DNA from: Kribbella rubisoli
GTDB taxonomy: Bacteria; Actinomycetota; Actinomycetes; Propionibacteriales; Kribbellaceae
Reading direction: 5' to 3'
DNA: 64,000 bases
Assembly (NCBI RefSeq): GCF_004217145.1
Contig: NZ_SHKR01000019.1
Span: 1 to 64,000, forward strand
A model generated the notes under the pieces. The model saw nothing but the letters and a program-made list of their open reading frames with translations. It did not search any database and was not told the origin of the DNA. Shown in pieces: positions 16,205-25,208 of the stretch (position 1 is the stretch's first letter; each line of letters begins with the position of its first letter). The translations under genes and the position numbers were made by a program.

Positions 16205-17098
16205 TCACCAGCTCAGATCCGACAGCCCTCCGATTTGTGACAGCTGGGCGGCGGCGAAAATGAGTTTGTCCGGATTCAGCACGAACCGGAGGTCGCTCAC
16301 ACCCTCCGGACCGGCCTCGATGAAGCACACCGCCATCAGCCCGTCGGCGCTTTCGGCGACGAGCACCGGCTCGCCGTTCGCCTCGGCGAACCGCATGACG
16401 AAGCCCGCGCCGAACTTCTGCAGCGTCCCGATCAGGTAGCGCGCCACCAGGGTCCGGCCGACGACCGGGTTCCGGGCCGCGATCACCTTGCCGCCGCCGT
16501 CCGCAGTGGAGACGACGTCCTCGGCCAGCAGACGCTCGAGCTGCTCGATCTCGCCCGACTGCGCCGCTGCCAGGAAGCGGTCCACGAGCTCGCGCCAACG
16601 GACGCGGTCGACCGGGTGCCGACGGTCGGTCGCCACCCGTTTGCGAGCGCGGGACAACAGTTGCCGCGCGTTGGCTTCCGTCGTACCGATCAGCTCGGCC
16701 ACTTCGCGATGGCTGTACCCGAACGCTTCATGCAGGACGTACGCCGCACGCTCGGCCGGAGTCAGCCGCTCCAGCAAGAGCAGCAGCGCGAACGACACCG
16801 AGTCCCGCTCGGCGACCACCCCAAGCGTGTCGAACTCGGGCCGCCCCGTCAGCACCGGCTCCGGCAACCACTCCCCGACGTACAGCTCGCGCCGGGCTCG
16901 CGCGGACGTGAGCTGCTTGATGGACAGGTTGGTGACGATCTTCGCGAGATACGCGTCCGGATCCCGCACCGACGTACGGTCCGCGTCCTGCCAGCGCAGC
17001 CAAGCATCCTGCAGGATCTCCTCGGCGTCGGTCGCCGTCCCGGTCATCCGGTACGCAATCCCGAACAGCCGTCCGCGCAGACGCTCGAAGTGATCCAT
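16205..17098 (-). CDS. sigJ: ECF41-type RNA polymerase sigma factor with SnoaL-like C-terminal domain
   Basis: 297 residues, longer than ordinary ECF factors. Region 2 covers about 1-75 (GIAYRMTGTATDAEEILQDA) and region 4 about 105-160 (LTPAERAAYVLHEAFGYSH, ANARQLLSRARKR). A ~110-residue SnoaL-like extension follows. It carries both ECF41 signatures: a WLPEP linker (YVGEWLPEPV) and DGGGK in the extension. In ECF41 this extension replaces a separate anti-sigma factor and modulates activity. The ATG at 17098 begins the conserved MDHFERLRGRLF; a longer frame starts at 17185. Likely targets are the SDR and membrane-protein genes immediately downstream. Confidence 0.92.
   Translation of the reverse strand: MDHFERLRGRLFGIAYRMTGTATDAEEILQDAWLRWQDADRTSVRDPDAYLAKIVTNLSIKQLTSARARRELYVGEWLPEPVLTGRPEFDTLGVVAERDSVSFALLLLLERLTPAERAAYVLHEAFGYSHREVAELIGTTEANARQLLSRARKRVATDRRHPVDRVRWRELVDRFLAAAQSGEIEQLERLLAEDVVSTADGGGKVIAARNPVVGRTLVARYLIGTLQKFGAGFVMRFAEANGEPVLVAESADGLMAVCFIEAGPEGVSDLRFVLNPDKLIFAAAQLSQIGGLSDLSW
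16236..16242 (-). promoter_or_regulatory. Possible ECF41 -35 element
   Basis: TGTCACA on the minus strand, about 48 bases before the SDR start and inside the 3' end of the sigma gene. It equals the -35 sequence I recall for ECF41 promoters. The matching -10 (CGTC about 16 bases later) is not clearly present, so the assignment is weak. Confidence 0.3.
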
Positions 17099-17144
17099 TC
17101 GGACAGTCTTGCGCAACCGACCCGCCAGCAATGGGGTCTCTCGC

Positions 17145-17456
17145 TCACTTCTCGGCATCGAGGATATCGGGTACGGAACGGGCAACTTCGGCCTTCAGAT
17201 CCGCGAACACGGCATTCACCGCCTCGCGATAGTCCGGGCAGTTCGCCTCAAGCCACGCGAGCGAAGCCTCCTCGTCACCTGCGTCGACCAACTGCTCGAA
17301 CTCCCTCATCGCTTCCGCAGACAGTGTGGACGCGAGGAGCACGCCGACGCGCAGCTCCATTGTGGAGTACATCTGCTCAAGGAATGCCTTCTTAGTCTCC
17401 GGGCTCAGCGATCCGAGCCCAAGCTGGTCCAGCAGTTCGGTGTCCAGTTCCAACAT
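17145..17456 (-). CDS. DUF5663-like small protein
   Basis: 103 residues from the ATG at 17456, chosen because GGGAGG lies about 8 bases upstream; an in-frame ATG at 17528 would add 24 residues. The sequence LDTELLDQLGLGSLSPETKK followed by a FLEQMY helix resembles the DUF5663 family. It is acidic and helical, with no catalytic motif. It is divergent, by 90 bases, from a VirD4/HerA-like ATPase gene and may be its partner. Function is unknown. Confidence 0.75.
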   Translation of the reverse strand: MLELDTELLDQLGLGSLSPETKKAFLEQMYSTMELRVGVLLASTLSAEAMREFEQLVDAGDEEASLAWLEANCPDYREAVNAVFADLKAEVARSVPDILDAEK

Positions 17457-17546
17457 CTGCAGGCCTCCCAGCGAGCTTTCTCGCTTCGCAGTGTCGAAGA
17501 CGCCGACGCGGCCGACAAGCGCTGTCATGCATCTGCTTCGGCAGGC

Positions 17547-19907
17547 ATGAGAATCGTTGCGGCCGTCGCTCCGTTAGGCGAACCTCACCGCATGAAGCCT
17601 TTCTGGGCGCTGCAAATCATCTCCCACCAGGGGTCGATGACACGGCAATCGCTGTCCAACCAACTGTTGCTTCTCAAGGCATTGGCGAACATGCCACGAG
17701 GGGTCGCTTTGACCTGGCGTCTGGAAGCGGTTCCGCACCCCAAACCGTCGTCGGTTGGAGCGCGGATGTCGTTGATCTGCTCTGCGCCCGAGAACCTAGA
17801 GTTGGCGCCGGCTTCGCTGCTGGAACTGGAGAACATCGCGAGCGTGGCGCTGGCCGCCGGGTACAGCCTGTCGCGAGACCGGCACCCGACCGCTGCGACC
17901 CAGCGATCTCGGCGGTACTTGGTACCCGATGGCACGGCTCTTCCGGTGAAACCGGACTGGGCTGTGCTCGTCGACCTAGTCCGGCACCGCGGTACGCCGA
18001 TCGCCATCGACATCAGCTGCACAGCGACCGGGCTCCCATCGGAGAGCATGGCGACAGTACCCGCGCAACTGGGAGATCTGTCCGCGTTTGACTTCGATCC
18101 GGGACTGCCCTTTTTGGCGAGCCTGCACAGCAGCGACGGGGCCGCAGGGCTCAGCCTCGAGGTCTCCGTGGCTGCCAAGCGTCTCGTGGACCCTGGGCTC
18201 CTGCACCTCATCGGACACAGCGTGCTCGGGCTGCCGGTGCGGATCTGCACTGGCCGCGAAGTCCAGCGCACGTTGCCGCCGGTCTACTCGCCAGAGCTGG
18301 CACTCCGAGCCTGGCACGCACCCTACGGCCCGTTACAGGGCCGGGGAATACAGAGCGGCCCGACGACAATCCCTGCTGCACATGATCTGTCGGACGTGGA
18401 CGGCGCGACGCTCGGCACGACCAGCGTGCAGGGCCCGGACTGGGACCGTGCATCCGCGGTACGTATCTCAGAGGAGGAGCGTCTCCGGCATCTGTACATC
18501 GTCGGCAAGACAGGTTCCGGCAAAACCAATCTGATGAAGCTGATCGCCGAGCAGGACATCAGGGCCGGGTACGGCGTTGCGGTGATCACGCCGCACGGAG
18601 ATCTCATCGATCACCTACTCGACACCGTCGGCGACCGGGCCGGCGATGTCACGCTGCTCGACTTCGGCGACCCGGACGCCATACCGCTCCTCAATCCGTT
18701 GACCTTGGACACCCACGGACAGACCGAGTACGTCGAGAGCACCGCGCGGGTCGTCGATCTCTTCGCCAAGCGGACATTCAACCAGTTCGCGGGGCCGGTC
18801 TTTGCCGACTCGGTCCGCTTGGCGCTCGAGACCACCGCCGCGCTGGTACCGAAGACCGGCGCCTACCCGACGCTTGCGGCGGCGATCGAGATCGTGAAAA
18901 GCGACAAGCTGCAACGCTGGGCAAGTTCCGCGGTCAAAGAGGTCCGGCCCGATCTCGGTGAGGAATGGACTCGACTGTTCAACATGCGCGGCTCCGAGCT
19001 GGCCGAGACCTCGCGCTGGGTGACAGCGAAATTCAACGACCTGGGTCCACACTCCGCGCTGCGCGCGATCACCACGCAACTGACTGACAGCCCGCTGTCC
19101 ATCCGTGACATCTACCGGCAGAACAAGATCCTCCTGGTTCGGCTGCCTGATACACACATGCCGGCGGCAACCGCGTCGGTGCTCGGGGCCTTGATCTTCG
19201 ACCGGCTCTTCCAGGAGGCACAGCTGAGTGGTCATGACGCGAGACGTCCCTTCTACGTCCACGTAGACGAGTTCCAGCGGTTCGTGACGACCGACCTCGA
19301 GGAGTTGGTAGCGGAGGCCCGCAAGTTCAGACTCGGCCTGACGATCGCTCACCAGAACCTCCGGCAGCTCGAAGCATTTTCGCTGTACGAGGGCGCCACG
19401 AGCTCCCGCCTGGCCGACGCAATCTTCTCGAACGTCGGCACCCTGATCGCGATGAAGACCGCCGGACGGGACGTCGCACGCTTCGCCGAGGAACTCTCGC
19501 TCCGGGAATCCGACGTCCGCAGTCTAGGTCGGGGCCACGCGTTCGTTCGAACCGGGCATCATGGCGAGGACCTGACCTGCTCGATCGCGATCCGGCTCGC
19601 CACCGCGACCGCTGCCCCCACAGTCCGAGCAGCGATCCGACAACGGATGCTCGCCGACGGCATCTGCCGGCCGCGTGCCGACCAGGACCAAGGGGCCGAA
19701 AACCTCCTGGTCAGCCTGCGCGATCTCGCTACCACTCGCAAGCAGATCAAGCCCGCCGCAACTGCAGTTCCCAGCGACCTGTTCGAGGACACCGGCCGCT
19801 CGACGACAAGCACCTTCGTCGACGAATGGAAGGCCAAGCGCCGCCGGACGGCAAGCACCGAGCCGCCAGCCACCGTCTCGGAACCCGACCAAGCGGAGGC
19901 AGGCTGA
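17547..19907 (+). CDS. VirD4/TrwB/HerA-like DNA-translocase ATPase
   Basis: 786 residues. Residues 1-300 form an uncharacterised N-terminal region without clear membrane helices. Walker A is VGKTGSGKTN (about 318-327), followed by GVAVITPHGDLIDHLL and an IPLLNPLTLD motif. Walker B is FYVHVDEFQRFV (about 569-580), then EARKFRLGLTIAHQNLRQL and a SNVGTLIAMKTAG arginine-finger region. This pattern is that of conjugation coupling proteins and HerA-like pumps. No relaxase, integrase or type IV secretion gene is nearby. Three small genes follow on the same strand. The ATG at 17547 has a poor ribosome-binding site; 17592 is an alternative. GC is below that of neighbouring metabolic genes. Confidence 0.88.
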   Translation: MRIVAAVAPLGEPHRMKPFWALQIISHQGSMTRQSLSNQLLLLKALANMPRGVALTWRLEAVPHPKPSSVGARMSLICSAPENLELAPASLLELENIASVALAAGYSLSRDRHPTAATQRSRRYLVPDGTALPVKPDWAVLVDLVRHRGTPIAIDISCTATGLPSESMATVPAQLGDLSAFDFDPGLPFLASLHSSDGAAGLSLEVSVAAKRLVDPGLLHLIGHSVLGLPVRICTGREVQRTLPPVYSPELALRAWHAPYGPLQGRGIQSGPTTIPAAHDLSDVDGATLGTTSVQGPDWDRASAVRISEEERLRHLYIVGKTGSGKTNLMKLIAEQDIRAGYGVAVITPHGDLIDHLLDTVGDRAGDVTLLDFGDPDAIPLLNPLTLDTHGQTEYVESTARVVDLFAKRTFNQFAGPVFADSVRLALETTAALVPKTGAYPTLAAAIEIVKSDKLQRWASSAVKEVRPDLGEEWTRLFNMRGSELAETSRWVTAKFNDLGPHSALRAITTQLTDSPLSIRDIYRQNKILLVRLPDTHMPAATASVLGALIFDRLFQEAQLSGHDARRPFYVHVDEFQRFVTTDLEELVAEARKFRLGLTIAHQNLRQLEAFSLYEGATSSRLADAIFSNVGTLIAMKTAGRDVARFAEELSLRESDVRSLGRGHAFVRTGHHGEDLTCSIAIRLATATAAPTVRAAIRQRMLADGICRPRADQDQGAENLLVSLRDLATTRKQIKPAATAVPSDLFEDTGRSTTSTFVDEWKAKRRRTASTEPPATVSEPDQAEAG

Positions 19908-19954
19908 GCCATGCCTTGGCCTGGCACACCACCACTACGAGGAGGATCCGGGAG

Positions 19955-20281
19955 ATGTCAATGAACACGCCCGAGACCGATACCGCCAACTATGTCGAGG
20001 CACTGTTCCGGATTGAGACCTCAGTCTGGTCGAAATACGAGGAAATCGCCCGCGATCTAGGTATTACCAGCAACGAAATCATCGCGCTCAGTATCACGGA
20101 GCTGCACTCGCGGCTCATCAATGTGAAGGAAGGGCGTCTGCTGCTGTCGATCTCGGCGGACGCGCGGTTCTACACATCGACCCTGGAGATGCACCTGGCC
20201 GAGGCAGACCCGGTCTACGCCCGCGTGCTGAAGGATCTCAATGCCCTCCCGATCGGGCCGGCTGACCAAGACGATCACTAA
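19955..20281 (+). CDS. Uncharacterised 108-residue protein, ATPase island
   Basis: Starts at ATG with GGAGG and GGGAG boxes 5-15 bases upstream, 47 bases after the ATPase gene. The centre is helical (SVWSKYEEIARDLGITSNEI, then IALSITELHSRL) and could be a DNA-binding or dimerisation helix pair, but no family was identified. Its GC is about 52% when lines 19981-20100 are counted by hand, far below the window norm, which suggests transfer. The position implies a role with the VirD4/HerA-like ATPase. Confidence 0.75.
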   Translation: MSMNTPETDTANYVEALFRIETSVWSKYEEIARDLGITSNEIIALSITELHSRLINVKEGRLLLSISADARFYTSTLEMHLAEADPVYARVLKDLNALPIGPADQDDH

Positions 20282-20314
20282 CCAGTCGAGACGACGAACG
20301 TGAGGACGTCCGCC

Positions 20315-20662
20315 ATGTCAGACGACAACGGCCCTAAGACGCCGGAGCAGGAGGCGAAGGCACGTGGTGAAGCCGCCAAGCGCGCCCTGCGCGCGCAAAA
20401 GCGGAGAAGCCTGCTCCGGCTCGGTCGGGACGGAACATTTGTCACAAGGAAGGGATTGAAGAAGCGGCCCGGCCAGGTGGTGATCCCCAAGGACGCGTAC
20501 AACCGCTGGGCCGACAACCGGAACGACGTACTGGAGATTCCGATCTTCGTTCTGGACTTCGGTTGGGCTGTTCTGGTAGTCCCGACGACGGAGGCCGATC
20601 GGTTCATCGAGGATCTCAAGATCGACCACTCCCGACTGAAGCCGCCGCGCCATGGACGATGA
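20315..20662 (+). CDS. Uncharacterised 115-residue basic protein, ATPase island
   Basis: Starts at ATG with GAGGAC 7 bases upstream. The N-terminal third is a charged helix rich in Lys, Arg and Ala (about 8-40). The rest is a small beta-rich region containing KKRPGQVVIPKDAYNRWADN and FGWAVLVVPTTEADRFIEDL. No family was recognised. It overlaps the next gene by 11 bases, so the two are coupled. Confidence 0.72.
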   Translation: MSDDNGPKTPEQEAKARGEAAKRALRAQKRRSLLRLGRDGTFVTRKGLKKRPGQVVIPKDAYNRWADNRNDVLEIPIFVLDFGWAVLVVPTTEADRFIEDLKIDHSRLKPPRHGR

Positions 20663-21188
20663 CGTGGTTGCCGCGCAACTGGCCATCGACAGGTATGCGC
20701 TGCTTGCGTTGCTACAGGATGGTGAGCTTCGCACCTCGGACGGCAAAGAGATCCGCGCGACGCAGGAGTACGTCGTGCTGCCCAACGAGTACGCCGCCGT
20801 GTTCAAGGCCGCGCTGGAGGCCCGGCTCGACCACGCGGGGGCCTGCGCCGGCGACCTGCACGACATCGCCGAGATCATGCTTCAGCCCTGTCCATGCACC
20901 GAGGGGTGGGTGCCGGCGCTCGAGCCGTCCTTCCTCTCCGCCGCGTTGCCTGTTCCCGTTCGCATCGCGCAGACACCGGCGGCCTCGCTCGGGTGGCGGG
21001 TTCGGCTCCGGAGCGCGATGGATTCGATAACCGAGGCCGAGGCAGCGCTACTGGCCGGTCTCCTCCACCTCCGGCTTCCGCTCGTTGCTTGTGTTCCCGG
21101 GTTGTCTCCACCCACCCTTGAGTTCCTGGCCGACATCGCTGTCGAGGTCATCGACCTCAGCCACGCCTGTCCGAACCACGACAGCTGA
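20652..21188 (+). CDS. Uncharacterised 178-residue protein, ATPase island
   Basis: Last gene of the four-gene run, starting inside the previous gene. It begins with acidic residues and a helical region, then TSDGKEIRATQEYVVLPNEY, a CPCTEGWVPALEPSF segment with two cysteines, and an Ala/Leu-rich C-terminal half. No domain was identified. The high third-position GC supports a real gene. Confidence 0.72.
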   Translation: MDDDVVAAQLAIDRYALLALLQDGELRTSDGKEIRATQEYVVLPNEYAAVFKAALEARLDHAGACAGDLHDIAEIMLQPCPCTEGWVPALEPSFLSAALPVPVRIAQTPAASLGWRVRLRSAMDSITEAEAALLAGLLHLRLPLVACVPGLSPPTLEFLADIAVEVIDLSHACPNHDS

Positions 21189-21207
21189 GCCGCGTGCTCG
21201 ATCGGAG

Positions 21208-21465
21208 TTACCACGGCAGGTGATCCAGCCACATCGCGACGGTGTGCCACTTGATTGCGGCTCCCGCCGACACGGCCGTCAGGGACAGCCCCATCACAAT
21301 CTTTCGCCGTCCTCGAGGCACTGTTCTCCGGCCACCGTCGTCCTGCGCCCCGACCGGATCCATCCGGCGTAGGAATGCCAGCCGCAGTGTGACCCCGAGT
21401 CCGTCCTTGGCCGCCTCCATACTCCGCTGGTCGCGTGGGTCCTCGACCTTCTTCATCGCTCCCAT
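21208..21465 (-). CDS. Small putative membrane protein, 85 residues
   Basis: ATG at 21465 is preceded by AGAGG at 6 bases. The first two thirds are charged; residues about 58-80 (IVMGLSLTAVSAGAAIKW) form one likely membrane helix near the C-terminus, as in tail-anchored proteins. No family was recognised. It converges on the ATPase-island genes, ending 19 bases from them. Confidence 0.5.
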   Translation of the reverse strand: MGAMKKVEDPRDQRSMEAAKDGLGVTLRLAFLRRMDPVGAQDDGGRRTVPRGRRKIVMGLSLTAVSAGAAIKWHTVAMWLDHLPW

Positions 21466-21573
21466 GCGGCACCTCTTCCTCGCGCCAGGCCCTTGTCTTG
21501 CTACGAGGATCACGGCCATGCCGGTCCGGTGTCGATCTGCGTCATGGCCGGCCTTAGGGCAGTCATGCGCGAG

Positions 21574-22137
21574 CTAGCGCGCCAGGAAGGTCTCCGCGGC
21601 TCGCTGGATCGTCGTGTAGTACTCCGTCCAGCCGGTTTCGTCGAGCAGGTCGGCGTCCTTGCCGCCCTGGCCGTCGATCAGTTCACGGACGATGTCGGCG
21701 TGGCCGGCGTGGTGTGCGGTCTCGTCGACGACGCGGACGAGCAGCGCGCCGAACGTCGTACTGCGGTTGCCCTCGGCCCAGTGCGGGACTTCGGCCGGGT
21801 GATCCAGGTCGAAGTCGGCGATCGAGCGGTCGCTGTGTGCGCAGGCCTCGATGTAGAGGCCGGTGAGATACTCCGTGGACTCGTCCGGCTTGGCCCACAT
21901 GTCGGCGCCTTCCCAGACCGAGCCGTCCGCCTCCCAGGGCAGCTGTTCGGCCGGCGGACGGCCGACGCTGGTCCCGAGGTAGACGTACTCGATCCCGACC
22001 AGGTGCTTCACCAGCCCGAGCAGGTTGGTGCCGGACGGGACCATCGGACGGCGGCGGTCGTACTCGCTGAGCCCTTCGAGCTTGGCGAGCATCAAGGCGC
22101 GGGTGTCTTGGAGGTAGTCCTGCAGGTCGGTCTTCAC
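21574..22137 (-). CDS. DinB family protein (DUF664-like)
   Basis: 187 residues. DinB-type four-helix bundle with histidines in VKHLVGIEYVYLG (about 43-55) and DETAHHAGHADIVREL (about 138-153), the usual metal triad of mycothiol- or bacillithiol-dependent and related proteins. The C-terminal DLLDETGWTEYY is typical of the actinobacterial DUF664 group. The start is GTG overlapping the cobQ stop as GTGA. A role in thiol-dependent detoxification is possible but not shown. Confidence 0.85.
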   Translation of the reverse strand: MKTDLQDYLQDTRALMLAKLEGLSEYDRRRPMVPSGTNLLGLVKHLVGIEYVYLGTSVGRPPAEQLPWEADGSVWEGADMWAKPDESTEYLTGLYIEACAHSDRSIADFDLDHPAEVPHWAEGNRSTTFGALLVRVVDETAHHAGHADIVRELIDGQGGKDADLLDETGWTEYYTTIQRAAETFLAR

Positions 22138-23585
22138 GGGGCTCCTGGTGGCACGAAGGGAACGGGCGGGGCGCCGTTCTCGATCAACCGCATGAGGGCG
22201 GCGGTGTCGGCGTACTCCTCGATCAGGTCGGCGAGACGGTCCAGTCGCTCGGCGCGGAGTCCGGCGAAGGAGACGGAGCCGTCGGGCGCGGGCTTGCCGG
22301 TCAGGCTCGCCACCTCGGTGAGGAAGGCGTGCCGCGCGGCGTCGTCGTCGAGCAGACCGTGCCAGATCGTGCCCCAGGTGTTGCCGCTGCGGCAGCCACC
22401 TGGGAATGCATCCGCCTCTCCCGTCACCTCGACCACCCCGTGGTGGATCTCGTAGGCCGTCGCCGTGGGTCGCGCCAACGTCTTCTCACGCACAAAAGTG
22501 GTTGCGACGGGCAACAAATTCAGGCCGGGGTGATCGCCGCCCGACTCGACTGAATGGGGATCGGAGACGAATGATCCGAGCATCTGGTACCCGCCACAGA
22601 TCCCCAGAACTGGAAGGCCTGCGGTGACCCTGGCTGTGATGGCGTCGGCCAGGCCGTTCGAGCGGAGCCAGGCCAGATCGGCGACCGTGGCGCGGGAGCC
22701 GGGGAGGACGACCAGGTCGGCGTCGCGGATCTCGGCGGGGCTGGTGGTGAAGAAGACGCTGTTCGTCGGCTCGACCGCGAGCGCGTCGAGGTCGGTGAAG
22801 TTGCTGATCCGCGGGAAGCGCACGACCGCGATCGTCAGCAGGTCGCCCGGCGAAGTACGTCGTACCGGGATGTCGAGCGCGTCCTCCGAGTCCAGCCACA
22901 ACTCGGGCAGCCACGGCAGGACGCCGTACGTCGGGCGGCCGGTGACCGAGGCGAGCATGTCGATCCCCGGCTGCAGGAGCGACACGTCGCCGCGGAACTT
23001 GTTCACCAGGAACCCGCTGATCAGGGCCTGATCGGCCGCGTCGAGCAACGCCACCGTGCCGAACATCGACGCGAACACTCCCCCGCGGTCGATGTCACCG
23101 ACCACGACGACCGGCGCCCTCGTATGCTGCGCGAGCCCCAGGTTCACGTAGTCGGACTGGCGCAGGTTGATCTCGGTCGGACTGCCCGCGCCCTCGCTGA
23201 TCACCACGTCGTACCTCGACGCGAGATCGTCGTACGCCGCGAACGCCGCCTTGGCGAGCTCGGCCCGCTCGGTCAGGAAGCCCCGCGCGCTCAGCTCGCC
23301 CCACGGCCGGCCCATCAGCACGACGTGGCTGCGCCGATCACTGCCGGGTTTGAGCAGCACCGGGTTCATCGCCGCCTCGGGTTCGGCGCCCGCGGCAACG
23401 GCCTGGATCCACTGCGCCCGGCCGATCTCGGTGCCGTCGGCGCAGACCATCGAGTTGTTCGACATGTTCTGTGCCTTGTACGGCGCGACCCGCACGCCCT
23501 GCCGGGCCAGCCAGCGGCAGATGCCGGTGACCACGGTTGTCTTCCCGGCATCCGACGTCGTACCGGCGATCAGCAGCGAACCCAC
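22134..23585 (-). CDS. cobQ: Cobyric acid synthase
   Basis: Amidates the b, d, e and g side chains of adenosylcobyrinic acid diamide in cobalamin synthesis, using glutamine and ATP. 483 residues. The N-terminal P-loop-like synthetase domain has GTTSDAGKTTVVTG (about 8-21), YKAQNMSNNS and PVVVVGDIDRGGVFAS. The C-terminal class I glutaminase has GLPVLGICGGYQMLG with the nucleophilic Cys, and a later YEIHHG. The GTG start lies 6 bases after a TAAGAT box, suggesting a leaderless message. No other cobalamin genes and no B12 riboswitch are visible nearby. Confidence 0.95.
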   Translation of the reverse strand: MGSLLIAGTTSDAGKTTVVTGICRWLARQGVRVAPYKAQNMSNNSMVCADGTEIGRAQWIQAVAAGAEPEAAMNPVLLKPGSDRRSHVVLMGRPWGELSARGFLTERAELAKAAFAAYDDLASRYDVVISEGAGSPTEINLRQSDYVNLGLAQHTRAPVVVVGDIDRGGVFASMFGTVALLDAADQALISGFLVNKFRGDVSLLQPGIDMLASVTGRPTYGVLPWLPELWLDSEDALDIPVRRTSPGDLLTIAVVRFPRISNFTDLDALAVEPTNSVFFTTSPAEIRDADLVVLPGSRATVADLAWLRSNGLADAITARVTAGLPVLGICGGYQMLGSFVSDPHSVESGGDHPGLNLLPVATTFVREKTLARPTATAYEIHHGVVEVTGEADAFPGGCRSGNTWGTIWHGLLDDDAARHAFLTEVASLTGKPAPDGSVSFAGLRAERLDRLADLIEEYADTAALMRLIENGAPPVPFVPPGAP

Positions 23586-23594
23586 GCCGTCATC

Positions 23595-25115
23595 TTAGGG
23601 TTCGCGGCGTTCCGTCCGTGGCACCCGCGGGGTCGCCCCCTGGAACCGGGTCGCGCCGCCGGTCGCCGACAGCGGTTTGGCGATGTTTTCCAGCGACTTG
23701 CCTTCCGCGTCCACGCCGAACACCCAGGCGATGATCCCGCCGGCCAGCATCACGGCCGCGCCGACGATGTAACCGACCGTCAGCGGCCCGCGCGCCGGGT
23801 TGTCGCCCGAACCGATCAGCGACGCGAACAGGTACGGCGCGATCACACCACCGGTCAGCTGCGAGATCGCAAAGAAGAACGAGATCGCCTGGCCGCGCAG
23901 CTCGATCGGGAAGATCTCGCTCACCGTCAGGTACGCCGACGACGCGCCGGCCGACGCGAAGAAGAACACCACGCACCACAGGCCGGTCAGCGAGGCCGCG
24001 TTCAAGGCGCCGGCGTTGAACAGCAGCGCGGTGATGAACAGCACGATCGCCGACAGCGTGTAGGTGCCGAAGATCATCTTCCGCCGGCCGATCGTGTCGA
24101 ACAGCCGGCCGAGCAGCAGCGGACCGGCCAGGTTGCCGATCGCGAACGGGAAGAAGTACAGCGCGACGCTGGAGTCGCTCAGACCGAAGTACGACTTCAG
24201 CACCAGTGCGTAGGTGAAGAAGATCGCGTTGTAGAGGAACGCCTGGGTGACCATCATCGAGAACCCGAGGAACGAGCGGCTGCGGTAGTCGCGCAGCATG
24301 ACACGGGCGATCTCGCGGTACGTCACCGGCGGATAGTCGACCAGCTCGATCGCCTCGTCGTCGCTGACCTCGCGCAGTTCGCCGCCCTGCCGCCGCACCG
24401 TCTCCTCGATATCGTCGACGGTCCGCTCGGCCTCCTCGACCCGTCCGTGCGTCATCAGCCAGCGCGGGCTCTCCGGGATGTGCCGGCGCAGGTAGATGAT
24501 GATCAACCCCATCACCGGGCCGATCAGGAAGCACAGCCTCCAGCCCCACTCGATCGGCACGATGTCCTTGTTCAGGAACACCAGCCCGACCGCGGAGCCG
24601 ATCAGCGCGCCGGCCCAGTAGGTGCCGTTGACGCCGATGTCGACGCGGCCGCGGAACCGCGACGGGATCAGCTCGTCGATCGCGGAGTTGATCGCGGCGT
24701 ACTCACCGCCGATCCCCATACCGGCGAGGAACCGGAAGATCAGCAGCGAGGTGAGGTCCCACGACAGCCCGGCGAGACCGGATGCGAGCAGGTAGACGAG
24801 CAGCGTGACGATGAACAGGCTGCGTCGGCCGAGCCGGTCGGTCAACCGGCCGAAGACCAGCGCTCCGACCACCTCACCGCCCAGATAGACCGATGCCATC
24901 AGGCCGACCTGCGCCGTGCTCAGGTGCAGGGTCTCCGGCTCCTTCAGCACATTCCCGACCAGCGACACCAGCTGGATCTCGAGGCCGTCGAGGATCCAGG
25001 AGACGCCGAGACCGACGACGATCATCCAGTGGAACCGGGTCCAGGGCAGCCGGTCCATCCTGGCCGGCACGAGACTCGGTATCGCTTTTCCGTGCTTCAA
25101 TGCGTGCTCGCTCAT
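23595..25115 (-). CDS. MFS transporter, sugar-porter-like
   Basis: 506 residues with 12 predicted membrane helices. The family signature after helix 2 is GRLTDRLGRRS, the mid-loop motif is PESPRWL, and a second GRLFDTIGRRK follows helix 8. A ~70-residue charged cytoplasmic loop links the halves. AAGGAG 6 bases before ATG at 25115 decides the start; the frame is open upstream to 25166. It lies 9 bases before cobQ on the same strand. The substrate is not predictable; metabolite:H+ symport is likely. Confidence 0.92.
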   Translation of the reverse strand: MSEHALKHGKAIPSLVPARMDRLPWTRFHWMIVVGLGVSWILDGLEIQLVSLVGNVLKEPETLHLSTAQVGLMASVYLGGEVVGALVFGRLTDRLGRRSLFIVTLLVYLLASGLAGLSWDLTSLLIFRFLAGMGIGGEYAAINSAIDELIPSRFRGRVDIGVNGTYWAGALIGSAVGLVFLNKDIVPIEWGWRLCFLIGPVMGLIIIYLRRHIPESPRWLMTHGRVEEAERTVDDIEETVRRQGGELREVSDDEAIELVDYPPVTYREIARVMLRDYRSRSFLGFSMMVTQAFLYNAIFFTYALVLKSYFGLSDSSVALYFFPFAIGNLAGPLLLGRLFDTIGRRKMIFGTYTLSAIVLFITALLFNAGALNAASLTGLWCVVFFFASAGASSAYLTVSEIFPIELRGQAISFFFAISQLTGGVIAPYLFASLIGSGDNPARGPLTVGYIVGAAVMLAGGIIAWVFGVDAEGKSLENIAKPLSATGGATRFQGATPRVPRTERREP

Positions 25116-25208
25116 CCCTGCTCCTTTCGACCATCCGCGCCGGTACCCCAGGAGTGACGAAGTCAAAACCGTCCGTCACTGCGCGATGAGATGGCTAAAG
25201 TTGCGAGC

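Noticed and set aside
17145..21188. Integrative conjugative element
   Set aside because: Only the coupling-like ATPase is present; no relaxase, integrase, mating-pair genes, tRNA or att-like direct repeats were seen at the borders.
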